NCBI GenBank assembly: GCA_036000105.1
Contig: DASYGE010000012.1
Location: 434,001-498,000, forward strand
Source of the DNA: DASUBN01 sp036000105
Lineage (GTDB): Bacteria; Pseudomonadota; Gammaproteobacteria; Natronospirales; REEB76
Length of the DNA: 64,000 nucleotides
Direction: 5' to 3'
A program made the translations under genes and the position numbers. The notes beneath the pieces were generated by a model. That model saw only the letters and a list, made by a program, of their open reading frames with translations. It made no database searches and was not told the DNA's origin. Shown here piece after piece: positions 57,248 to 64,000 of this stretch (its first letter is position 1; every line of letters starts with the position of its first letter).

Positions 57248-57287
57248 AACTGACCCAAGGTCATTATATGATGACCCTTGGTCAGTT
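57248..57287. promoter_or_regulatory. Double palindromic operator of the TetR gene at 57305
   Basis: Two copies of TGACC-N3-GGTCA lie at 57251-57263 and 57273-57285, 22 bases centre to centre, about two helical turns. Together they make a 40-base dyad with few mismatched pairs. A TATATGAT between them could be the promoter's -10 element, so binding would block transcription. Confidence 0.8.
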
Positions 57288-57304
57288 CAGCCACCGAGGC
57301 CGCA

Positions 57305-57973
57305 ATGGCATTCAACCGCGCCATGACCGAAGCGCAGAAAGAAGCGCGCCGCGCCGACATCCTCAAGGTGGCGTTGCAGCGTTTCACGCTCATGCCCTAC
57401 GAATCCTTGAGCATGGCCGACACCGCCGATGCAGCGGGCGTGGCCAAGGGCACGCTGTACCTCTATTTCCGCAGCAAGGAAGAGCTGTTCCTGGCCATCT
57501 ACACCGACCAGCTGAACGGCTGGTTCGATGAGCTGGACCGGGAACTCGAACACGCCAAAGGTGAGGCCAGCATCGCCGCCTTCCTGAAGGTCATGGGGGG
57601 TTCCCTCACCCGCCGTCCGCAACTCCTGCGGCTCATCGCCATCCTGCACACGGTGCTGGAACGCAATCTGGATGAGAGTACGGCGCAGCATTTCAAATCC
57701 TGGCTCAAGGGGCGCATGCAGAAGACCGGTCGGCTGTTGGAGATCTATCTGCCTTTCCTGGAAGCCGGCCAAGGGGCGCAGCTCTTACTCAAGATCGACG
57801 CCCTCATCATCGGCTTCCAGCATCTGGCGGAGCCCTCCGGAGTGATGCGCGAGGTGCTGAAGGCGGAGGACATGGCTCTCTTCCGGGTGGATCTGGAAGC
57901 ACAACTATTGGAGACCCTGCGTACCTTATTGATGGGTCTCGCCTATGAGGCGAAGTACCGAAATGAAAAGTGA
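57305..57973 (+). CDS. TetR/AcrR-family regulator with paired operator
   Basis: A 222-residue regulator. The HTH is ADILKVALQRFTLMPYESLSMADTADAAGVAKGTLYLYFRSKEELF, and the larger C-terminal domain looks YcdC- or FadR-like with EAQLLETLRTLLMGLAYE at the end. ATG 57305 lies after the operator; a GTG at 57278 would lie inside it. The operator in its own promoter points to autorepression. The next gene, HutD-like, follows after 51 bases and may share control. Confidence 0.88.
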   Translation: MAFNRAMTEAQKEARRADILKVALQRFTLMPYESLSMADTADAAGVAKGTLYLYFRSKEELFLAIYTDQLNGWFDELDRELEHAKGEASIAAFLKVMGGSLTRRPQLLRLIAILHTVLERNLDESTAQHFKSWLKGRMQKTGRLLEIYLPFLEAGQGAQLLLKIDALIIGFQHLAEPSGVMREVLKAEDMALFRVDLEAQLLETLRTLLMGLAYEAKYRNEK

Positions 57974-58024
57974 GCCGTTCAAGATCCTGACTGTCGTCAT
58001 CGCCCAGCGGCCTGTGATCCGGAC

Positions 58025-58657
58025 ATGAGGCGCACCGTACCGCCCTATTTCCAGGCCTTCGGTCCCGCCGATTACCGGCGCATGCCCTGGAAGAACGGTC
58101 AGGGCATGACCACGGAGATCGCTATCCATCCGCCCAATGCCGATCTCACGGCGCTGCCCTTCGACTGGCGGGTGAGCATGGCGGATGTGAAACAAGACGG
58201 GGATTTCTCCCTCTTCCCGGGCTATGACCGCACCATCCTGGTGGCGGAGGGCACAGGCATGGAACTGGATTTCGGCGCTGCCCCTGCGGTGCGGCTCGAA
58301 GGTGCTGGCTCCATGGCGGATTTCTCCGGTGACTGGCATACCCGCTGCCGGCTCCTGGGCGGAGCGGTGCGGGACTTCAACGTCATGAGCGCCCGCGGTC
58401 GCGTGCAGCATCAGTGCCACGCGGTCAGCGGTTTGCCTCTGGAGTTCATCTGGGAACCGGGGACGGAAGCGTTCCTATGCTACTGCATCCGCGGCACCCT
58501 GGTGCTCAAGATGCGTGACCTCACGGAGTGGGAATTGGAACAGGATCAGAGCCTCCTGTTCCCGGCCGGGCAGGAGGATTCCTTGCGCAGCAACCTCGTG
58601 GCCATGCCCCATACCCGGGATGGTCTAGGCGTGCTGGTGCGGTTCTGGCGACTTTAG
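58025..58657 (+). CDS. HutD/Ves-family cupin protein
   Basis: A 210-residue protein of the HutD family (PF05962): YRRMPWKNGQGMTTEIAIHP at the start, FDWRVSMADVKQDGDFSLFPGYDRTILVAEG and FNVMSARGRVQHQ are the diagnostic blocks. HutD proteins are bicupins linked to histidine degradation, with some evidence of a ligand-sensing governor role; Ves is the cold-induced relative. There are no hut genes in the window. It lies 51 bases after the TetR gene on the same strand. Confidence 0.85.
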   Translation: MRRTVPPYFQAFGPADYRRMPWKNGQGMTTEIAIHPPNADLTALPFDWRVSMADVKQDGDFSLFPGYDRTILVAEGTGMELDFGAAPAVRLEGAGSMADFSGDWHTRCRLLGGAVRDFNVMSARGRVQHQCHAVSGLPLEFIWEPGTEAFLCYCIRGTLVLKMRDLTEWELEQDQSLLFPAGQEDSLRSNLVAMPHTRDGLGVLVRFWRL

Positions 58658-58702
58658 GCTCCGTACTCACGGAAGAAAGACTCGATACAAAGGGGAGATG
58701 CG

Positions 58703-59428
58703 ATGTTGAAGACACTGGTCTGGCTGGGGATCATGGCGACGCTGACACTGGTCATATCGCTCCTGGTGGTACGCCCGCTGGTGGCTGCCGCTTGTCCCGC
58801 ATGTTTTGGTTTCAGCAAGGTTGCGGATAGGGTGTACGTGCAATCCAACATGACGCCGGCATCACGCATACGGGCGGTCGCCTCGCTCGTCGCGGCCGAG
58901 CAGCGGGTGGGCGCCTTCTTCGGTGGCCTGCAGCATGTGCCGCGCGCACTCATCTGCGCTGATGACGGCTGCTATCGCCGGATCGGTGGCGGCGCAGGTT
59001 CCGGCACCGGCACCCTGGGCTCCTATGCCATCGTGGTCTCACATGAAGCCATCGATCCCGTACTCATCGGCGAGGCGCTCTCCCAGGTGGAGCTTCACGG
59101 CCGCGTGGGTTACTGGCACATCCTCACAGGTGCCGTGCCCATTTGGTTTGATCAGGGTGTGGCGGTGCTGGCGGCAGACGATACCCTCTATATCGCACCG
59201 CAGGGCAGCCGCAGCCGCTGCATCGCCGGGCCGATACCGGACATGCCGGTGACACCGGACGATTGGAACGAGAGCCTGCAGCAGGAAGGTCAGGTCATGT
59301 ATGCCCGTGCCGCCTGCCAAACGGATATCTGGATGGAGTCCCACGGCGGCTCCGTTGCGATCACCGCCCTGCTGGCGAAAGTGGCTGACGGTCAGAACTT
59401 CGATACGCTGTATCAACAGGGCCGCTGA
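58703..59428 (+). CDS. Membrane-anchored protein of unknown function
   Basis: A 241-residue protein with one N-terminal membrane segment (TLVWLGIMATLTLVISLLVVRPLVAAAC). The soluble part has ALICADDGCYRRIGGG with paired cysteines and a region EALSQVELHGRVGYWHILTGAVPIWFDQGVAVLA, whose final PIWFDQGVA resembles the PxWFxEGxA block of MA-type metallopeptidases. The HExxH that should precede it reads SQVELH, so it is not an intact zinc site; a pseudo-peptidase is a possibility only. It converges on the beta-lactamase gene. Confidence 0.6.
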   Translation: MLKTLVWLGIMATLTLVISLLVVRPLVAAACPACFGFSKVADRVYVQSNMTPASRIRAVASLVAAEQRVGAFFGGLQHVPRALICADDGCYRRIGGGAGSGTGTLGSYAIVVSHEAIDPVLIGEALSQVELHGRVGYWHILTGAVPIWFDQGVAVLAADDTLYIAPQGSRSRCIAGPIPDMPVTPDDWNESLQQEGQVMYARAACQTDIWMESHGGSVAITALLAKVADGQNFDTLYQQGR

Positions 59429-59434
59429 TAGGGG

Positions 59435-60298
59435 TCAGTGGCTCTGGGCCTGTTCCGTCGCGAGCTCTTTCTCGAAATCCTGCTCTGCCTGGGCGACGTA
59501 GCGCTTGTACCCTTCCGGGTCGATGAACGGGTTGCCGTCCCCGGGCTGCTGCATCTGATTGATCTTGTCCTGTAAGCCATAGACCGAGCCGTGTTCCGAG
59601 AGGAACACGTCGCGGGGCAGCGTCTTCAGCAGGACGAAGCTGTGGGTGAAGTCCGCGGCGATGCCGGGATAATCCTCATCCTTGCCCATGAGGTCGCCGG
59701 GCAGGGTCAGCTGGCAGAGGATAACCACGTCGTGGGGTTTCCCGCCGTCCATCAAGTGCATGGTCCAGGTGGTGCAGCCCGGAGTGTGACCTGCGGTCAG
59801 ATGGGCCGTGAGTGTCACGCCGCCCAGGGATACCTGATCGCCGTCGTGCAGCACCCTGTCCACCTGGATGGAATCGAAGAGCTTGCGGTCACCCTTATAG
59901 AAGGTGCCCTGGCCGTTGTGCTCCAGAGGTATGACCTCTTTATCCATCGCGTAGAAGGCAGCGCCGCTGTCGCGCTTGAGCATGGCGAGGCCGCCGGCGT
60001 GATCCGGATGGGCGTGACCGTTGAGCAGGATCTTCACGTCCGTGAGTTTGAAGCCGAGCGTCGCGATGTTCTTCTCGATCATGGGGGCCGTCTCGGCGAA
60101 GCCCCCGTCCATTAGGATCATGCCCCTGGGTGTCACCACCAGATACGAGGCTACATCGGACGCGCCCACGTAATAGAGGTCGCCGATGATGCGGAAGGGC
60201 GCCACCGGCTGGTTCTTGGCGGTGGACTCGGGGCTCAAGGCAGCCCAACAAGGGGAGAGGCTGAGGGCCAGTAACAGGGCAGAAAGCAGGCGAGCCAC
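59435..60298 (-). CDS. Subclass B3 metallo-beta-lactamase
   Basis: A 287-residue protein with a signal peptide (LLSALLLALSLSPCWA). The zinc ligands are in place for subclass B3: NGHAHPDHAGG (His95, His97, Asp99, His100), AGHTPGCTTW (His171) and EHGSVYG (His236). It should be periplasmic and hydrolyse beta-lactams, possibly carbapenems. The GTG at 60298 gives a proper leader and has AAGGA six bases upstream; the frame is open to 60412. No mobile genes surround it, so it looks like a resident chromosomal gene. Confidence 0.88.
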   Translation of the reverse strand: MARLLSALLLALSLSPCWAALSPESTAKNQPVAPFRIIGDLYYVGASDVASYLVVTPRGMILMDGGFAETAPMIEKNIATLGFKLTDVKILLNGHAHPDHAGGLAMLKRDSGAAFYAMDKEVIPLEHNGQGTFYKGDRKLFDSIQVDRVLHDGDQVSLGGVTLTAHLTAGHTPGCTTWTMHLMDGGKPHDVVILCQLTLPGDLMGKDEDYPGIAADFTHSFVLLKTLPRDVFLSEHGSVYGLQDKINQMQQPGDGNPFIDPEGYKRYVAQAEQDFEKELATEQAQSH

Positions 60299-60442
60299 GG
60301 TGGGTCCTTGAGAGTCGCGGGCGATGAGGGTGAGACAGCGTATGGCTTCCTGCGTTCGACGAGAATCTGTCATCAATACTTGACAGCCCAGGTCGGAAAG
60401 TGTATTTAACAAGTACGTTAAATACAGAATCAGGCCCGGGCC

Positions 60443-60790
60443 ATGCAGACAGACGCCTTGAGCACCACCTTCGCCGCCCTGGCGGACCCCACCCGCAGGG
60501 CCATCCTGGTCCGTCTGGCCACGGGGGAAGCCTCAGTGCAGGAGCTGGCGGAGCCCTTCGAGATCAGCCTGCCAGCGGTCTCCCGGCACCTCAAGGTGCT
60601 GGAGCACGCGGGGCTCATCACCCGCAGCCGTCAGGCCCAGTGGCGTCCCTGCCGCATCGAAGCGGCGCCCTTGCGGAGCGCAGAGGACTGGATAGTCGAG
60701 CGGCGCGCGGTGTGGGAGCAGAACTTCAACCGCCTGGCGGATTACCTCGCCGGGATGGGGAACACCCGAGGCACCGGAGACAAATCATGA
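60443..60790 (+). CDS. ArsR-family transcriptional regulator
   Basis: A 115-residue winged-helix protein: TTFAALADPTRRAILVRLATGEASVQELAEPFEISLPAVSRHLKVLEHAGLITRSR. This is the ArsR pattern of the branch that pairs with AHSA1/SRPBCC proteins. No metal-site cysteines are present. It heads a forward operon and overlaps the SRPBCC gene (ATGA). An AAC-AAGTACGTT sequence just upstream (60410-60420) is a weak palindrome that might be an operator. Confidence 0.9.
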   Translation: MQTDALSTTFAALADPTRRAILVRLATGEASVQELAEPFEISLPAVSRHLKVLEHAGLITRSRQAQWRPCRIEAAPLRSAEDWIVERRAVWEQNFNRLADYLAGMGNTRGTGDKS

Positions 60791-61269
60791 GCACGCGATC
60801 AGAACAGCACGCCACTTTCAGCATCGAGCGGGTCTTCGATGCCCCGGTCAAACGGGTGTACGACGCTTTCGCGACGGAGGCGGGCAAGTCCCGCTGGTTC
60901 GCCGGCGGCGGCAAGTGGGACCTCATGGAGCGGAAGTTCGATTTCCGGGTGAGCGGGCGCGAGCGCCTCAAGGGCAAATGGAAGGACGGTGCAATCACGG
61001 ATTTCGACTGCACCTATCACGACATCGTGCCGGACCAGCGCATCGTCTATGTCTATGACTTGTATCACAACGGCAACAAGCTATCGGTATCCCTCGCCAC
61101 CATCGAGTTCGCGGTCGCCGGTGCAGGCACCAAACTGACCGTCACCGAACAGGGTGTGTTCCTGGATGGCTATGACGATGCGGGTGGCCGCGAGCAGGGC
61201 ACCCGCAAGCTCTTGGATCAGCTGGCCGCTTCCCTCCAGGGGGCGGACTTTCGGGGGAACAGTCCTTGA
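60787..61269 (+). CDS. AHSA1-type SRPBCC protein
   Basis: A 160-residue protein with the AHSA1 (activator of Hsp90 ATPase-like) fold: FSIERVFDAPVKRVYDAFATEAGKSRWFAGG, VSGRERLKGKWKDG, TVTEQGVFLDGYDD and REQGTRKLLDQL. It is the usual partner of this ArsR type and probably binds a small ligand. The frame continues to 60400 over the ArsR gene; ATG 60787 is chosen for the ATGA overlap. Confidence 0.88.
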   Translation: MSTRSEQHATFSIERVFDAPVKRVYDAFATEAGKSRWFAGGGKWDLMERKFDFRVSGRERLKGKWKDGAITDFDCTYHDIVPDQRIVYVYDLYHNGNKLSVSLATIEFAVAGAGTKLTVTEQGVFLDGYDDAGGREQGTRKLLDQLAASLQGADFRGNSP

Positions 61270-61392
61270 AGAATATTTCCCGCGAGGCTGATTTTTCTGT
61301 CGATCCAGCGGTCTGAGATTCGACGCCTTGGTAAGCCCCGGGAGATCAAGCTTCCGGGCCGCCAACCCAAGACAGCTTAAGGAGCGATGACC

Positions 61393-61782
61393 ATGCGTTA
61401 CATGATGCTGATGATCCCCGAGGTGTATTCCAAGCCGGCGTCACCGGATTTCAGGCCCGACCCCGAGGCTATCGCCCAGATGGAGAAGTTCAACGATGCC
61501 CTGAGCAAGGCCGGTGTGCTCCTGTCCCTGGACGGTCTGCACCCGCCCGCCACGGGCGCGCGGGTCAGCTTCGCCGGCGGCAAGCCGAAGGTGACCGACG
61601 GACCCTTCGCTGAGGCCAAAGAGGTGCTGGGCGGCTACTGGATGATCGACGTGAAGTCGAAGGAAGAGGCGGTGGAATGGGCGCGCCGTTGCCCTGCGGC
61701 ACCGGGGGACGTCATCGAGATTCGCAAAGTGTTCGAGATATCGGACTTTTCTCCGGAAGCTCAGAAGGCTGGGGGCCACTGA
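61393..61782 (+). CDS. YciI-family (DGPF) protein
   Basis: A 129-residue protein with the YCII/DGPF domain: KPKVTDGPFAEAKEVLGGYWMIDVKSKEEAVEWARRCPAA. Such proteins nearly always accompany ECF sigma factors of the DUF6596 type, one of which ends this operon. The fold is ferredoxin-like; catalysis is not shown for most members. ATG 61393 is eight bases after AGGAG; ATG 61387 is too close to it. Confidence 0.9.
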   Translation: MRYMMLMIPEVYSKPASPDFRPDPEAIAQMEKFNDALSKAGVLLSLDGLHPPATGARVSFAGGKPKVTDGPFAEAKEVLGGYWMIDVKSKEEAVEWARRCPAAPGDVIEIRKVFEISDFSPEAQKAGGH

Positions 61783-61820
61783 GTCTATACAACTGAGTCT
61801 ATACAGATGAGGAGATGAAC

Positions 61821-62390
61821 ATGAGAAGAGTGATCGTATCCAACCTGGTCTCATTGGACGGCTACATCGCCGCCGTGGACGGTGATCTCGGATGGTTCGC
61901 CGTGGGCCCGGAGTTCTTCGCTTACGCCCAGGACCTCATGGGCCGGGTGGATACGATCCTCTTCGGACGCGTGACCTATCAGATGATGGAGAGCTACTGG
62001 ACGAGCCCCGCCGCGGCTAAGAACGATCCGTTCGTGACGAAGCAGATGAACGAGTTGTCCAAGGTGGTCTTCTCCAGGACCCTCAAGCATGCCGCCTGGG
62101 GAAAGTGGGACAACGCCAGCGTGTCAGCAGATCCCGTGGCGACGGTCACGCAACTGAAATCGAAGGCCGGCGGCGACATGGTAATCTTCGGCAGCGGCGG
62201 TCTCGTGTCCGCACTCGCGCCCCACGGCCTCATCGACGAATACCGCATGATCATCAACCCTTCCATCCTGGGCCAGGGGATACCTATGTTCCGCGACTTC
62301 AATGAGCGCATCCCTTTGAAGCTCGTATCCAGCCGCACCTTCGATGGCGCGACGGTCATGCTCACGTATCACCCGGAGAAGATCCGTTGA
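61821..62390 (+). CDS. DHFR/RibD-C-like reductase family protein
   Basis: A 189-residue protein: VIVSNLVSLDGYIAAVDGDLGWF, VDTILFGRVTYQMMESYW, SKVVFSRTLKHAAWGKWDNASV, DMVIFGSGGLVSALAPHGLIDEYRMIINPSILGQGIPMF. These are the blocks of the dihydrofolate-reductase-like RibD C-terminal family, with the glycine-rich NADPH loop FGSGGL. True DHFR activity is doubtful. It overlaps the MFS gene (TTGA). Confidence 0.88.
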   Translation: MRRVIVSNLVSLDGYIAAVDGDLGWFAVGPEFFAYAQDLMGRVDTILFGRVTYQMMESYWTSPAAAKNDPFVTKQMNELSKVVFSRTLKHAAWGKWDNASVSADPVATVTQLKSKAGGDMVIFGSGGLVSALAPHGLIDEYRMIINPSILGQGIPMFRDFNERIPLKLVSSRTFDGATVMLTYHPEKIR

Positions 62391-63829
62391 GCATCGCTAA
62401 GCATTACAACGACCGCTGGCTGGCCATGGGCATCCTCTGCATGGGCGCCCTCATGATCGTGCTGGATGTGACCATCGTGAACGTGGCCCTGCCATCCATA
62501 CAGGCTGACCTCAAGTTCAGCGCCGCCTCCCTTGCCTGGGTGGTGAACGCCTACATGCTGATCTTCGGTGGTTTCCTGCTCTTAGGCGGGCGCTGCGGCG
62601 ATCTCTATGGCCACCGACGCGTGTTCCTCATGGGTCTCACGCTGTTCACCCTGGCGTCCCTCGCCTGCGGCATGGCCGGATCCCGGGAGTTCCTCATCCT
62701 GGCGCGCGGCATACAGGGCCTGGGCGGCGCCGTGGTGGATGCGGTGGCGCTCTCGCTCATCATCAACCTCTTCACTGAGACGGCGGACCGCACCAAGGCC
62801 ATGGCGGTCTATGGCTTCGTCTGCTCCGGCGGCGGCTGCATCGGCGCACTCTTGGGCGGTGTGCTCACGGGCAGCCTCAACTGGCACTGGATCTTCTTGG
62901 TCAACGTGCCGGTAGGCGCCGTGGTGTTCTTCCTGTGCTGGAAACTCCTGCCCACCCACGCCGGTGAGGCCACCGATCGGCAGCATCTGGACGTGGGTGG
63001 CGCCATCACCGTGACCGCGGCGTTGCTGCTCGCGGTGTACGCCACCATCGATGGCAACCAGGCGGGCTGGGGTTCGCTCCAAACCCTGGGCCTCTTGGGC
63101 GCATCCGTGGTGGTGTTCGTGACGTTCCTCTTCATCGAAGCCAAGGTGAAGAAGCCCTTGGTGCCGCTCGGCATGTTCCGCCTGCGCAACCTCTCGGTCG
63201 CTAGTGTGGTGGGCATACTCTGGGCTGCCGGCATGTTCGCCTGGTTCTTCCTCTCGGCCCTCTACATGCAGTTGGTGCTCGGCTTCACGCCCTTGCAGAT
63301 CGGTCTCGCGTTCCTGCCCTCCAACCTCATTATGGCTATCTTCTCCCTCGGCATCTCCGCCAAGTTGGTCATGCGCTTCGGTTTCCGTAAACCCCTGGCG
63401 GGCGGCCTCGCGCTCGCCGCCGTGGGGCTCTTGCTGTTCTCTCGCGCCCCGGTGGGTGGCACCCTGGTGCGGGATGTGCTGCCGGGCATGCTGTTCCTGG
63501 GCTTAGGCGCCGGTATCGCTTTCAATCCGGTATTGATGGCGGGCATGAGCGATGTACCCCAGACGGAATCGGGCCTCGCCTCAGGCATCATCAACACCGC
63601 TTTCATGCTGGGCGGCTCACTCGGGTTGGCGGCGCTGGCGAGCGTGGCGGCGGGCCGCAGCGGCAGTCTCGTCACGGCCGGTGTCGATCATCTCCAGGCT
63701 CTGGCGGGCGGGTATCAGGCGGCTTTCCTGGTGGGCGCCTGCTTCGTGTTGTTGGCAGCTCTTCTAGGCGGGCTCTTGCTGCGGGAGGTGTCGGCCCCTG
63801 CGGGCAGCACGGAGACCGCCGTCCACTGA
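62387..63829 (+). CDS. MFS multidrug exporter, DHA2 (EmrB/QacA) family
   Basis: A 480-residue protein with 14 membrane segments. The DHA2 motif D1 is visible in IVLDVTIVNVALPSIQADL, followed by SLAWVVNAYMLIFGGFLLLGGRCGDLYGHRRVFLMGL (motif A) and GIQGLGGAVVDAVALSLI (motif C region). It should export drugs or toxic metabolites using the proton gradient. It begins with TTG overlapping the previous stop, and its link with the ArsR/ECF genes hints at stress-induced efflux. Confidence 0.9.
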   Translation: MSIAKHYNDRWLAMGILCMGALMIVLDVTIVNVALPSIQADLKFSAASLAWVVNAYMLIFGGFLLLGGRCGDLYGHRRVFLMGLTLFTLASLACGMAGSREFLILARGIQGLGGAVVDAVALSLIINLFTETADRTKAMAVYGFVCSGGGCIGALLGGVLTGSLNWHWIFLVNVPVGAVVFFLCWKLLPTHAGEATDRQHLDVGGAITVTAALLLAVYATIDGNQAGWGSLQTLGLLGASVVVFVTFLFIEAKVKKPLVPLGMFRLRNLSVASVVGILWAAGMFAWFFLSALYMQLVLGFTPLQIGLAFLPSNLIMAIFSLGISAKLVMRFGFRKPLAGGLALAAVGLLLFSRAPVGGTLVRDVLPGMLFLGLGAGIAFNPVLMAGMSDVPQTESGLASGIINTAFMLGGSLGLAALASVAAGRSGSLVTAGVDHLQALAGGYQAAFLVGACFVLLAALLGGLLLREVSAPAGSTETAVH

Positions 63830-63841
63830 GGCGCGGATCCC

Positions 63842-64000
63842 ATGAGCGAGACCCATCGCGCCATCGAAGCGGTGTGGCGGATCGAATCCGCCCGGCTTAT
63901 CGCGGGTCTCAGCCGCATCACACGTGACGTGGGTGTCGCCGAGGAGTTGGCGCAGGACGCACTGGTGGCGGCTCTGGAGCAATGGCCTGAGTCTGGTATA
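63842..64000 (+). CDS. ECF RNA polymerase sigma factor (DUF6596 type), 3' end cut
   Basis: The first 53 codons are visible: ETHRAIEAVWRIESARLIAG and VAEELAQDALVAALEQWPESG, the region 2 start of ECF sigma factors carrying a C-terminal DUF6596 domain. The partner YciI gene sits upstream, as is usual for this group. ATG 63842 follows the MFS stop by 12 bases. The rest lies beyond the window. Confidence 0.88.
   Translation, partial: MSETHRAIEAVWRIESARLIAGLSRITRDVGVAEELAQDALVAALEQWPESGI

Noticed and set aside
59435..60298. Recently acquired resistance gene
   Set aside because: Base composition matches the neighbourhood and no integron, IS or resistance genes are adjacent; a resident B3 enzyme is more likely.

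Overview
The window is a chromosomal stretch from a GC-rich gammaproteobacterium. Single 60-base lines counted by hand reach about 63% GC, and the coding strand alternates freely between short operons. The gene set includes tatABC, uvrD, rlmJ, dtd, proline iminopeptidase, a bacterial M2 (ACE-like) peptidase, OPT and POT peptide transporters, a TorF-type porin and several SRPBCC and cupin proteins. It suggests a Xanthomonadales- or Steroidobacterales-like lineage. That placement is inferred from gene content only. I see no rRNA, tRNA, CRISPR array, transposase or phage gene.

Layout. 0-5 kb: small secreted proteins of two related-looking families, including a translationally coupled three-gene operon facing a MocR-type regulator. 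6-20 kb: DNA repair (Ada-like protein, pyrimidine-dimer glycosylase), small enzymes, two TetR genes and one Lrp gene; the second TetR has matching palindromes upstream of itself and of the next membrane gene. 20.5-22.3 kb: an AT-rich two-gene cassette of unknown function, which looks imported. 22.3-27.9 kb: an orphan ParA ATPase, a zinc-ribbon/lysine-rich protein, then a signalling group (EAL phosphodiesterase, dual-receiver protein, CBS histidine kinase), interspersed with structured repeats. 28-39 kb: metabolic and membrane genes (ferredoxin-reductase-like enzyme, DUF805-pilin fusion, DUF969/DUF979 permease pair, sulfotransferase, SapC, LysE, DUF1684, MAPEG, VanY-type peptidase, cytochrome b561-like). 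39.6-47.8 kb: housekeeping (uvrD, LOG, pip, dtd, hisA-like, tatABC, GNAT). 47.8-54.7 kb: peptide uptake and hydrolysis (POT, M2 peptidase, OPT, an alpha/beta hydrolase). 54.7-60.3 kb: ArnT-like glycosyltransferase, rlmJ, a TetR with a double operator, HutD-like protein and a B3 metallo-beta-lactamase. 60.4-64 kb: one forward operon ArsR-SRPBCC-YciI-DHFR-like-MFS-ECF sigma factor, cut by the window end.

The least expected feature is a set of intergenic hairpin arrays at about 22.3, 24.2, 25.5, 32.8, 43.0 and 45.9 kb. Four are bounded by complementary arms. Two pairs share a recognisable core whose stems differ in sequence but stay base-paired, so structure rather than sequence is conserved. 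The AT-rich cassette at 20.5-22.2 kb is the second candidate for an undescribed system.
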